64,000 nucleotides of DNA, taken from the NCBI GenBank assembly GCA_035236585.1, contig CP141132.1, positions 27,177,445 to 27,241,444 on the forward strand, read 5' to 3'. This DNA is from Warburgia ugandensis. Lineage: Eukaryota; Streptophyta; Magnoliopsida; Canellales; Canellaceae. Positions 47,102 to 57,860 of the stretch are shown in pieces (position 1 is the first letter of the stretch; the number at the start of each line of letters is the position of its first letter). The notes below the pieces were generated by a model. The model saw nothing but the letters and a program-made list of their open reading frames with translations. It was not told the DNA's origin and made no database searches. Position numbers and translations under genes: made by a program.

Positions 47102-49764
47102 TGCTGTGATTTTAAAATAAACTTGCAAGTGCATGAATCAGTTGTAGTCATTCACAAAGGAGGTTGATCCCATGAGGAATTGAACAATTATGTTATTAGT
47201 GGCCCCTACTTTAAATTATCTAGCCTAGCCAAATTTATGAGACCTTTAACCTAAACTAAGAATAGAAATTAACACATGGAAGTGGAACTTATGTGAAAAT
47301 TAAAAACATGCTAAAATTGAAAACTTTCCTAAACATGCTTTCTAAAAATAAAACTTTGCTAAAATGGAACTTTCAAAATTTATAACTTTCCTAAAAATGA
47401 AATTTAACAACTTTCCTAAATCTAACTTTCAAAGCGTGAAATTTAACAATTAAGATAAGGAAACATTCATAATCAATAACTTTTCTAATCATGCAAATTC
47501 TACAGAAAGCAATTAAATTCATGGGAATGAAAACTTTAACAACTAATCAACCACATGCAAACAACCTAATTAAGATAAACAATCAAACACTCCGAAACTA
47601 GTTTTCCTAACATGAATGAATACCAGTAAATTGAATTTCAATCCACCAACTCATTCAAAACCACTCACACCACTTATGGAAGGTACGCATGGTTTCAACA
47701 TGAGTTGAGAAATATTTTGCATGTGTGATTGAATGAGCAATGAAATTAATGAACTATGAAGGGACAATCAAGTTGACAATATCATTCAAGCTTCAACCCT
47801 TATGTCCTTCAAAACCATGCATTCTACTTTTAGATTGGATGCATGATTTCATATGTCTTTTGGTTGACTTGGTTGGAAATTTGAAACAACAGTCTTATGA
47901 TGACCATCAAACCAAGGAGGTAGTGTGTAAAGAAATCAACCTTGTTAGCATTCATCAGTCAAGATAATCATTCACAATCAATTGTTATTGAATTGAGAAC
48001 AAGAGATCAATGATGGAGCATGATAATCGTGATCAGTCCGCACCATGCTTTACAACATCAACATTACAAATTAACTCACACTAATCTCTCTTACTGCAAC
48101 CAGCATGAAGAATCATAGGGAAAATTCCAACAAGGATCAAGAAGAGTTTAAGAAATTCAAGGAAAAAGGCTTTGATCTAATAGCTAACTCTTTTGATTGT
48201 CATTGCCAAAGGGTTATAGCTCTTAAATCAATGGATTATGAAACTAAACTCAAGGCTAGCAAGCTAGGAAACTAAAGAGATCAACTAATCATCGAATCAA
48301 AGGTAAACAATGCAATAATGGACAAGCTACTAGAAGAAAGATCAAATGGAGTCAACCAACCTTTCATAAGAGACTACAATTCCAACCCTAGGTGTGGACA
48401 TTTGAGGAAGTAATAGCCCAACATGGAAGGAGTAGTAACCACCAAAAAGGAGTATGAGGTTCAAGTCAAAAGAGAGAAGAAGAGGGAGTAGGAGGATGAC
48501 ATTTCTTTCAAAGTGAAGGATGCATCTTTTTCTTAAGAGTGAAAAAGTCCTCCTTTGATTTCTTTTTTTTTTTTTTGTAGTTCTTTTATAAATTTTCTAC
48601 TATATTTTCCAGGGTGACCTAAGAATAAGGTGCGGTGGGGATGAAAATAAGTAATTTGGATGGCTAGGATGGGTGGGTACCTAGGGTTTTATAAGAGATG
48701 GAAGATGGGATAGGTTGGCAGCCCTTTCGAGTGCAATTAGGTGGGGAGGCGCCTCTTTTTTAGGGGTATGTGTCTCCTCCCTTCAAAAGCAATTGAATCC
48801 CATCAAATATAGTTAGTGGTTGGTTGGTGATGAGGTAAGAAAGAGGAAAGAAGGTGGGAGGAAAGAAATGGGTAAGAAATTTAAGAAAGTGAGGTGAGAT
48901 GGGGAAATTTGATTGACTAAGTGATTTTCTAAGAATTTGGGATTAGTTGAGTGGTTTGCATAGGAGTTTAAGAAAGTGGAGGAGTCTTAGAAAGGTAGGA
49001 CTCTTGAATAGAAAGTGAAATTCGTGGTGTATCTTAAGAGTGAAGTGGAAAGTGAGGAAAGAGTGGGAAAAACATGAAGAATAGAAGGGTCTCTTCCTAC
49101 TAGTCCACATGCCTCCTTATCCTAGTGAATTTTTCCTTAATTCTCTTCAAAATACCCCCATAAATCCCAAGGATAATTCTTAAAATTCTCCACCAATCAT
49201 GGCCTTTCATTTAGCTTAGCTCATATGGCTTAGATGGCTAACTTTGGTCTTGCTTGATGGCTCGTATTCTTAGCTATGGTGGTTGGCTTGGCTCCTTAGC
49301 TTGTCTTCTTGTTAATGGCTTGAATATCACTAAGTGGTTTAAGTGAAACCCATGCAAAGGTGGTGAAATTTGCATGGCTTATGCATGGGCCAACTTTGGG
49401 TACCTTCGGCTCCTTTAATTGCATCCATTGCTTGATCTTGACCTTGATTTCATTGGATTGATGACTTTTTGGCTTGGACTCTATCTTTTGATCTTCTATT
49501 TTTATCCTGATCAATCTTGGCCATTGGATCACCATTTCAGTTCCTACAAAAAGTAAAAAACTCTAATTAAATCATAGAAAAATATAATTAATAACATATT
49601 TATCTTGAATTATCCTTTGTACCTACAAAATATCAAATTTTTTACTCATTAGGTAAAAAATGCATCTGTTACGAATTTTGATCAAAAACTCTAATTTACC
49701 CCTATAAGTTGTAACACATGGGTAACTAGTTGGGTGGTTTTAATGAAAAATTAAACACTTATCA
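47102..49764 (-). mobile_element. 3' LTR of Athila-like element A3
   Basis: On the minus strand it starts TGATAAGTGTTTAATT at 49764 and ends at 47102, 2663 bp. It pairs with the 5' LTR at about 57860-60368. Aligned stretches (47740-47967 with 58430-58648; 49200-49560 with 59820-60180) differ at roughly one base in ten by eye, so the insertion is old. Integrase lies just upstream on the same strand. Target duplication ATACT/GTACT flanks the whole element. Confidence 0.85.
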
Positions 49765-49772
49765 CCTCCAAC
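49765..49772 (-). other. Polypurine tract of element A3
   Basis: The minus strand reads GTTGGAGG, directly before the LTR start TGATAAGT. Confidence 0.7.
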
Positions 49773-51440
49773 TTGCATTTTTCTAGTCCTAAATAAAACA
49801 TGCAAAAAATCATTTTTTTCAAAAACAAATACACGATGCCATTTTCTTAGGTACTCAAGATTGCATTTAGCATATGCAACAAGACTTTGAATTCCTAATG
49901 GACAAGTTTGGCCTTGTTAGGGTTTGTAGTGAATATACCCACAAAATTCCTTAAGGTTGGATCCCCTATTTTATATTATAGAATCCTCATTCATTAGCAC
50001 TCTATTAGTCGTGACTTTGAACAGCCATATAAGTCATGACTTTGAATTAGATATGTTTCATTTCCATTGAAAATATGTTTTGACCTTAAATACTCATAGG
50101 TATGCTCTCAAAAGTGAAGCTCTCATATATGTTTTTGAACGTATTTCTCTCATTATGTGATCGGATCTAACAAGCTAATGGTTCACATAAATTTTTAAGT
50201 GCTAAAGAGACAAAGGAAAGTGGTCTCATAGAGTGGACATCATTACTAGGAATAGTAGGGGTAGGTCACCTTAATTCCTTCTTTTTGTATTCTCTTTAAG
50301 GCTATGTTCCACCTAAGATCCACATGTCTTTAAATAGGATGAAATGTAGGTTTGGGACAAGTTCAAAAAAAGAAGGGTATAAGGATTTCAAAGGTTCAAA
50401 ATTGAGTAAAGGTCTTGATTGTTAGACAATTGATCCTTGACTATACTAAAGTGGATTTCCTTTGTATTCTTGTCTTTCAATTTCTCTTCCACTTTTAATA
50501 TCTCTTTCTTTTCACTTTTCTTTTTCTTTTAGTTTCTTTAAAAGAAAGACTTCTGATGTTTTCCCTTTGTTAACTTTTTGTCCTCTTTTGAACTTTGCTA
50601 CAAACTCTACTCATTTTGAAAATGGGTAATGGATATTTATTTTTTCTTGGTTTTTTGAGGTTAATGTAAGTAGGTTTAAGAAAAAAAGGCTTAATAACAG
50701 GTTCAAGGGGTTAACTAGTGGTATACTGCATTGGGTAGGTTTTATGTCTCTAGGCTAAATAAAGGTGGCGTATATCATTATCTAGATTTCATAAAGCTTA
50801 TCAAATTCAATAAATTTTCTAAAAAGAAAGCTATTACTCTGATTCATTCTTGATAATTAATCAAAACAAGGATAATAGGATCACACTAACTATATACTCC
50901 AAAGAAAATGTTGAATTGCTTTTAACTCTTTGAAAGAAGATAGTCTCTCACTGGGTTATAGGTCTTTACTAATTTCTCTCAATGTCTCTAAGTCATAACT
51001 CTTTATTAGTCTTGATTATGTGCTGTGTGTAAATATTTTTCAAGAACTAACCTTCATAAATTGCTTCAACACATCAATAATATCCAAAATTAGACATATA
51101 TATTTCCATTAAGAGGGGAAAAAATTAGAGTTACTAAGTTCTGAACATTCACTTTTTATTACATTAAGGGAACTCTACCTAAAAAATGTTTTTTCTTTTC
51201 TTTTTTAATTTTTTTCAAAAAAATTAGCAAAATTCAAAATCTCTGTGTATATCTACACCTCCAACCTGAATGAAACATAGTGCCCAATGTTTGAAAACAT
51301 AGGACCCTATATGAATATGGAAAGATGTAGAAGACTAGGTTTTGAAAAACAACTGGGTTACCTCCCAGGGAGCTTTAAGTTTTATGTCCTTAGCCAAACA
51401 TAATAATGAGTTCAAGGGCCATGAGCAACAAGGTTTTTAG
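49773..51440 (-). other. 3' untranslated region of element A3
   Basis: Parallels 14989-16799 of A1 block by block (for example TAGGTATGCTCT, CCTTAATTCCTTCTTTTT, GTTTTATGTCTCTAGGCT). No coding frame or env-like remnant could be read. Confidence 0.65.
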
Positions 51441-52690
51441 AGTAGTCTAAGGTGGGTCATGATAATGAGGTGCCTCTAAAAGTATATCTACAGTATCAGG
51501 TTTAGGCATTTTCAGGAAAGGTTTTAACATATGACAATTTACTTTTTGGATTTCACCATCCTTCTCAATCTTGATGGCCCAATACGAGTATACTGTGCCT
51601 ACTGTGTATGGTCCAATCCATCGTGATCTGAGTTTGCTTGGAAAGAGATGCAATCATGAATTATACAGTAAGACCTTTTGCCCAAGGGTGAAGGATTTTC
51701 TTAAGATTTGGCGATCATGATTAATCCTCATATGGTCTTTGTATATTCATTCAAAATCATATGCATCCTTTCTCAATTCCTCCAACTCATTGAGTTGGAG
51801 TTTACAGTGGGTCCTAGTAGATCTAATTCAAAATTGAGCTTTTTGATAGCCCAATATGCCTTGTGTTCTAGCTGTACTGGTAAGTGGCATGCCTTTCTGT
51901 AAACCAAGCAGGAGGGTGACGTGCTTATTGGGATTTTATAGGTTGTACGATAGGCCCGCAAAGCATCGTTAAGTCACATAGACTACTCTTTCCTACTTGG
52001 ATTGACTATCTTAATCTCACTATTCGAGACCTCTACTTGGCCACTGGTTTGACTCTAGCTATCCTATGGCTAGCACCATACTTTTTCACTAGCTTCTCAA
52101 AAAATTTATTGCAAAAGTGTTTCCCCTCATCACAGATTATGGCTCTTAGAGTACAAACCTTACAAAAATATTACTCTTTAAAAATCTTACCACTACCTTG
52201 TGGTCATTAGTTTTGTAGGAACTCCACCTACTTGGACATGTAGTTCACTCCCACTAGGATGTAGAAATTTCCAAATGAATTAGAGAAGGGTCCCATGAAA
52301 TCTATGCCCCATTCTATGACAATGATTGGGTTTAAGGGCATCACGTGTCACCTCCCTAGGCTTCCTAACCATTGACACCTCACATATGTTGTATAGCAAG
52401 CATGTGAATCTTTAAAAATGATGGGCTAATAAAAACAACACTACAAAATTTTTACTACTATCTTTTTGGAGCTAAAATGGCCCCTACATGCATGAGCATG
52501 ACAGAAGGACTATTTGGTACACATCTCCTTATCACTTGATTGTCCAAGGTAAAGTATCTAACCTCGATCAAAAATCTTTTCCTATCGTGTTTTGTCTAAT
52601 GATTGGACATTTTTCCTGTAGCAATATAATTTAATATATTACTGTGCTAAGGTAACTAAGAAATGTGTAGCAACTATGCATCTGAAAAGG
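51441..52690 (-). pseudogene. pol: Integrase of Athila-like element A3 (defective)
   Basis: From the high-coordinate end the minus strand gives remnants of the zinc-binding region and then [13 protein letters not shown] with the first catalytic Asp intact (near 52310). SKWVE follows with Trp changed to TAG, then ICDEGKHFCNKFFEKL with the second Asp, and in a shifted frame TSGQVEVSNSEIK with the Glu. The C-terminal part follows as AYRTTYK, KACHLPVQLEHKAYWAIKKL (51773-51961) and LHLFPSKLRSRWIGPYTV (51447-51653). AYWAIKKL and KACHLPV are hallmarks of the Athila group. Stops and frameshifts disable it, although all three catalytic residues survive. Confidence 0.85.
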
Positions 52691-53160
52691 ATTCAGTTAT
52701 AGGCACATTATCACTAGTGTACTCCACCACTAATTTAGATAAGTGATCTGTTATGACATTTTTAGAACCTTTCTTATCTTGAATTTCTAAGTCAAATTCT
52801 TATAGCAGTATTATCCAATAGATCAATATAGGTTTCACTTCCATTTTAAAAAGTTGGTAATTTAAAGCTACCTGATCCAAGTAACACTACAAATAACAAC
52901 TCTTTTTCTATGGTTGAGTAGTTGAGTTGCATGTCATTTAATGTTTTACTAGTGTAATATTTCACATGGGAAAGTTTGTTAATACACTACCCCAAAACAG
53001 CTCCAATGGCATAATTCGACACATCACACACAATTTTGAATGGTGCTTTCCAAATTAGGTGATCAGATAATGGGAGTAGAGGCCAACACGATCTTTAGCT
53101 ATTCAAATTCTTTCTTATAGTTTTCATCAAAGTTGAAAGTGGCCTCCTTTGTAAGTAAAT
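52690..53160 (-). pseudogene. pol: RNase H and RT-thumb region of element A3 (broken)
   Basis: The minus strand reads GFYRRSIKDFSNIAKPLCNL then LTKEATFNFDENYKKEFE in one frame near 53200-53085. Fragments of VIYYASKTLND-type sequence (near 52900-52990) and of the DHLSRL end region (near 52730) follow in other frames. Many breaks; it parallels 17960-18365 of A1. Confidence 0.72.
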
Positions 53161-53960
53161 TACATAGGGGCTTGGCAATATTGCTGAAATCCTTGATGGA
53201 TCTTCTGTAGAAGCCAGTATGCCATAAAAAGGAGTAGATTTCTTACACCATCCTTGGTGGAGGAAGGTTGGCTACTAAATACACTTTAGCCTTATCGACT
53301 TCTATCCCATTGGATGATATAATGTGGCCTATAACTTTCCAACTTTGTACCATAAAATGACCCTTTTTCCAATTCAATACTAGATTTTTCTCTTGAAACC
53401 TTGGAAGAACTAACTTCAAATGGTGCAGGTACTCATCAAAATATGGCCCAAATACTAAGAATTCATCCATGAACACCTCTAAAAACCTTTCTACCATATT
53501 ATAAAAGATGCTCAAAAGGCATATGTTGATAAGTGAAGGTTCCAAATGGGCAGGTGAAGGTGGTCTTCTTCTTATCCTTAGGTGATGTAAGTATCTAGTT
53601 GTAACCACAATAACCATCTAGAAAATAATAATAACTATGCTTGGCCAAGCTCTCAAGCATTTGGACAATAAAAGATAGAGGAAAGTGGTCATTCCTCGAG
53701 ACCTCATTCAGTTTTTGCTAATCAATATAGACTCCACCTAGTGGTTATGCGGGTGGGTACTAACTCATTCTCCTCATTTTTGACTATCGTTACCCTAGAT
53801 TTCTTGGGTACATCCTAAACAGTGCTGACCCAAGTGCTGCCAGAGATAGCGTATATGATACCAACATCTAGAAGTTTAAGGACTTCATTTATGACAACTT
53901 CATATGGGGATTCAGTTGTCTTTGAGTTTCGTAGGCAGGTTTAGCATTTTCTTCCATATG
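53160..53960 (-). pseudogene. pol: Reverse transcriptase of element A3 (defective)
   Basis: RT copies element RNA into DNA in cytoplasmic particles. Upstream the strand gives LNPHMK, EVLKLLDVGIIYAIS, WVSTV, stop, DVPKKS, ENELVPTR and KTTFTCPFGTFTYQHMPF in changing frames. The frame 53243-53617 then gives SIFYNMVERFLEVFMDEFLVFG, VLPRFQEKNLVLNWKKGHF and GHIISSNGIEVDKAK. About 11 residues are missing between MPF and SIF, with a frameshift. The active site, normally FMDDF in this group, is FMDEF (residues 49-53), so the second Asp is Glu. The enzyme cannot be functional. Confidence 0.85.
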
Positions 53961-54540
53961 TATCCTATGCAAGCACATGGCTGGACTAATCGATTTTATG
54001 TCTGCTATGACCTATCCTAAAACTATTTTATTTTCCTTAAGAACATCTAAAAGCGTACCCTCCTATTATTATCTAACTTTGATCCTATTATAACGGGTGA
54101 GGTGTCATCTCATCCTTGGTAAGAATACTTGAGATTTTTAGGTAAGGGTTTAGGGCCAGAGAAGGTGGTTGCTCTATAGAGGGTATAAGAATAGACTTTG
54201 AAGGAGGGAGTGGCTCCACATGAGGACCCCATTTGGAGATATCTATGATTGGAGCAGCTTCTAAAAGGTTGTTTACCTCCTCAATAGACTTGTTTAAATT
54301 AAAATCTCTATTAAAATGCATAAGACAAGCCTTTAATAGGTCAGAAATGGAAGATGGTGGATGAATATCATAAATTAGATTCTCGATTAAATTCACTTCA
54401 CAAGAATCATTGTGGTCTAAATGTTGTTGATCAGCATTAAAGATATTAAGCTTAACTTTCAGGTTACCGAACAACAATTTCAGTACACCATATGTACAGT
54501 TAATAATAGCATTGGAGGCACTAGGAATGGACATCCATGT
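53961..54540 (-). pseudogene. pol: Linker between protease and RT of element A3
   Basis: A 148-codon open frame (54088-54534) lies exactly between protease and RT and carries a hydrophilic, acidic stretch (NADQQHLDHNDSCEVN, then PPSSISDLL) followed by WGPHVEPLPPSKS and IEQPPSLALNP. The last part resembles the ELKPLPxHLK-type connector before RT in Athila polyproteins. No catalytic role is expected. Confidence 0.65.
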
Positions 54541-54875
54541 ATAATTAGAATCTAACTGTCAGGATTGGATATAGGCTGGGTGTCTACTATAATAAAATCA
54601 ACCAAGTAATAAAACTAGTCCACCTATATCAACACATCTTCAACCAAACCATGGGGTATTTTCACTGATCGATATACTAAATGTAACATAGTAGTGGTTA
54701 GTTTTAGCTCATCGAGCCTTAGTTGCTCATAGATAGGGTATGGAAACAAGTTAACATTAGCCCCAAGATCAAGCTATGTTCTATCTATGATGTGGTCTCC
54801 AATAATGCCAGAGATTGTAGGAGACCCTAGGTCTCTAAACTTCGATGGGGTCTTTTGTTGTATTAAAGCTCTCTC
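54540..54875 (-). pseudogene. pol: Aspartic protease of element A3 (defective)
   Basis: The minus strand reads KFRDLGSPTISGIIGDHIIDR, stop, then LDLGANVNLFPYPIYEQL, LDELKLTTTML and VKIPHGLVEDVLI. The active-site DLGA is encoded at 54770-54759. The protease cuts the Gag-Pol polyprotein. A stop just before the active site and another soon after show decay. Confidence 0.78.
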
Positions 54876-55270
54876 TTACTTAGTGAGAAAAGCCCTTTTT
54901 TGTACATTTAGCTTTCTCTTTCTAGTGCAGAGCTCTTTTAAAAACTTGAAATAGATAGAGACATCTTTGATTGTGTTGAGCAATGGAATATTAATTTGAA
55001 CATGTTTAAATACATTAATTAACTCATTGAAGTTTGTTCCCTTCTTTGCCTTGTTCAGTAATTGAGGGAAGGGGACTTTTGGGACATAGGGCGCCTCCTC
55101 TATAGGTTCCATAGAAAATTTCTCCCTCTTCTCTTTCAAGTGTGTTATAGTTACCTCTTTCTCCTTTATAGGTTCCTTAGCTTGTCATACTTTATTGTCA
55201 ACGTAGTTGCTGCTCCTAGGGGTGGTTATGGATTTGGAATGCTCATGAAGGTTAAGGTTTTGAGACCTTG
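54876..55270 (-). pseudogene. gag: Gag-protease junction of element A3
   Basis: The frame 54876-55139 reads VPFPQLLNKAKKG, then FNELINVFKHVQINIPLLNTI, YFKFLKELCTRKRKLNVQKR and AFLTK. This INIPLL...FLK(E/D)LC(T)KR(K) block is a well-known Athila Gag-Pol segment just before the protease. The open frame is intact over 87 codons, then broken. Confidence 0.8.
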
Positions 55271-56640
55271 ATCCTATCTCAAATTGGCCTTTAGGGTTAG
55301 AGATGGGTTGACTAGGCAATTGACCCTTTCCTCTATCTTATAAAGTAGCTGACAATTGGCTAACGACATCTCTAGTTTGGCTATGGTTTGAGAATTAACA
55401 TTTTACATTTGGTTCAAAGCTTCTTTTGTGTCTTCCTTTTGTTGTTCAATCATGTTCTGAATCTTTTCCTTGAAAGATGGTTTCTTTAGGTATTGAGGTT
55501 GTTGAAAGCCAGGTGGGTACTGAGGAACTATAGCTCTAGGAAAGTTTTGTTTAGGGGGGGCTCATTGCTGGCCCCCTAGTAGTTATTCTTCGACAAGGAA
55601 TAGAGGATGGCTAGCTCATCTAGGATTGTAGGTCTTAGAATATGGGTTATTCTAGGATTGATATACATTTAATGCATTTCCTTGTTCAACAAGATAGTTG
55701 TTAATGACTCTATTTGATGGGCAAGGCATGGTGATATGGGGGGTAGGCTAGAATAGAGAGCACAAACCTCTTATGGAGGTTTAATAAATGTGGTAGCCAT
55801 TAAGGATTGAAACATAGTTTGAAGACTGTCTGCTCTCCCATTGTACTTATGCATTCTATCAAGTACAGAATCAAACTTATGGGATAGATTTGTATGTACT
55901 CCTAGCTCATATAGACATCCCTTTCTTTGGAGGTTGGTTGTTTCTCTCTCATCTGTTAGAATAATCCCATTGTTGGGAATTATCTACCAATGTCTGAAAG
56001 AACTCCTAGGCCTTACTCTCATCTTTTAACATGAGGGCCGCTCCACTCACTATCTACCATTTGTCTATTCTAAGGAGTCAATGCCTCATGGAAGTATTGA
56101 ACATGCTGTGATTTCTCAAATCCATGAAGAGGGCATTTCTGTAGTGGTTCATTCCACCTTCCCTAACATTTGTAATATTGTTCATCACACCTTTGTTGGA
56201 AACTGATGATTTTGTGACAAAGGGCATTTATTTTGTGAATGGGGAAGAATTTGTTCAAAAACATCCCAGACAATTGGTCCCATGTATTAATGGAACATAC
56301 CTTCAAGGAGTTGAGCCAAGACTTTCCTTTATCGTAGAGTGAGAACAAGAATAACTTAAGATTAATAGCATCATCCAAAAAGTTTCAGAACCTAAATGTG
56401 GCATAATATCAAGGAACATCTTAATATATAGGTATGGGTCTTTTCAGTCTTGACCATAAAAAGTGGGGAGTAATTGTATGACTCCCGGCTTTAACTTGAA
56501 GTGGTCCACATTTGTCAAGGATAGTGCTATATAAGATGGTGTGTTGAGCCAAAGTTGCGTGTAAAAATCTCTAATAGCTTTGTGCACAATTTCTCATGGT
56601 AGTTTGGCCATGGAGATAAGACAAAGTTCTTTCCTCATGC
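55270..56640 (-). pseudogene. gag: Gag of Athila-like element A3 (broken)
   Basis: From the high-coordinate end the minus strand gives FKLKPGVIQLLPTFYGQD, stop, KDPYLYIKMFLDI, then the frame 56163-56378 DDAINLKLFLFSLYDKGKSWLNSL, WDQLSGMFLNKFFPIHK (the Retrotrans_gag domain). In other frames CPLHGFEK, FHEALTP, RQMVDSEWSG, NSQQWDYSNR, and then the glutamine-rich tail with IEQQKEDTKEALNQM and NVNSQTIAKLE follow. The order is that of Athila Gag. At least one stop fits CGA to TGA. It forms particles in functional relatives. Confidence 0.82.
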
Positions 56641-57860
56641 CTAAGGTTGGTTGAATCTTTGGGTTAATGTCCTTGCATAAACTATTCTAATATAAATGTC
56701 CTAACTATATGCTAACAATAACTCTAAGTGATGGGAAATCAAATCCTAGTAATTACTAATCATGCAGTGTCTTGATTATGTTTTCTTAGTGCATAGGTGG
56801 TAGCTTCTTACACCTAGATCTAGTCAAATCCTCCTTTTAACCAGAGCTAACCAGTTAGATTCTGGTCAAAAGTGGTTAATACAATCCTCATTTAAGAGGC
56901 ATTTAGACCTCAACAAACACCAATGAAAGGCATGGGAAAATAACTTTGATTTTAAGACATCCACTATAAACATAGTTCTTAGAAGCCACTGGAGTGACAA
57001 TAGATCACATCCTTGTCAAGGGGTCTTATGAACTCGATAGCCTAAGTCTCTTTCTAATTGATTGTAGTTAACATTCAAGGGTTGGGATCATGACATACAA
57101 GGATGTTGATTGATTCCTAGGTAGGCCAAGGAGCTGGTGATGAAATCCAGTCCTTATCTTACAAGGATTCTTGTGGGGCTCTTATTAGCATTAAATTCCA
57201 TTCCACCATAAAACTGTAAACATGCAATTCAGAACAAAAAGCAAATGAATGCTTAATTATATGCTATGTAGCAAAGGGTTAAACACCTTAAGAGATGAGA
57301 CACCATAACCATGTAGCCTATGCTTTGGTTATAACTGAGCTCAAGCTAACCTTTGTTGAATAGGTGTTTGAACCAACGCAACAATCCTAATTATTATGCA
57401 ATAGTTATAAATGCATGATAATAATCTATATGATTTATACTACCATCACAAATGAAAATTTTTACTAAATCCAATTGATCCTAAAAACTAAAATTTGGGA
57501 GAGAATTGTTCACAATGAGGGATCCGATGATGATCAAGTGTGGGCTACCATACCCTACACTTGCCCTATATTATAAGAACCCTTTAAAAATCAAATAAAA
57601 TTGAAACTGAAGTATAATGGGCCTCACTACAATTTCACTCAAATCTTAATCTAGGAAAGTAATGAAAACCTAATCTATGTAGAAGAAGCCATGGCCCACA
57701 GGATCATTGTTGCTCCTTTGTCACTTTTCCTCACACAAAATTCAAATAAATTGGTCACTATGAGGAAAATAGCAAATAAATGTACAAATAATGCAAAACC
57801 CGAAACTAATACACCCTAAACTTTTACTAGAGGAAAATAGTTTAAAGTATGGTCCACTTA
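56641..57860 (-). other. 5' leader of element A3
   Basis: About 1.2 kb between gag and the 5' LTR without a coding frame. A long leader is usual for Athila elements. The block 56870-57170 resembles 3415-3720 inside a family-1 LTR. The primer-binding site could not be identified with confidence: the minus strand just after the LTR end reads TGGACCATACTTTAAAC, which does not match the tRNA-Asp site known from Athila. Confidence 0.6.

Noticed and set aside
49296-49535. Open frames in LTR U3 such as 49296-49535 and 46563-46769
   Set aside because: They arise from the repetitive GGCTT/AAGCC phrase lacking stops in one frame; no domain.
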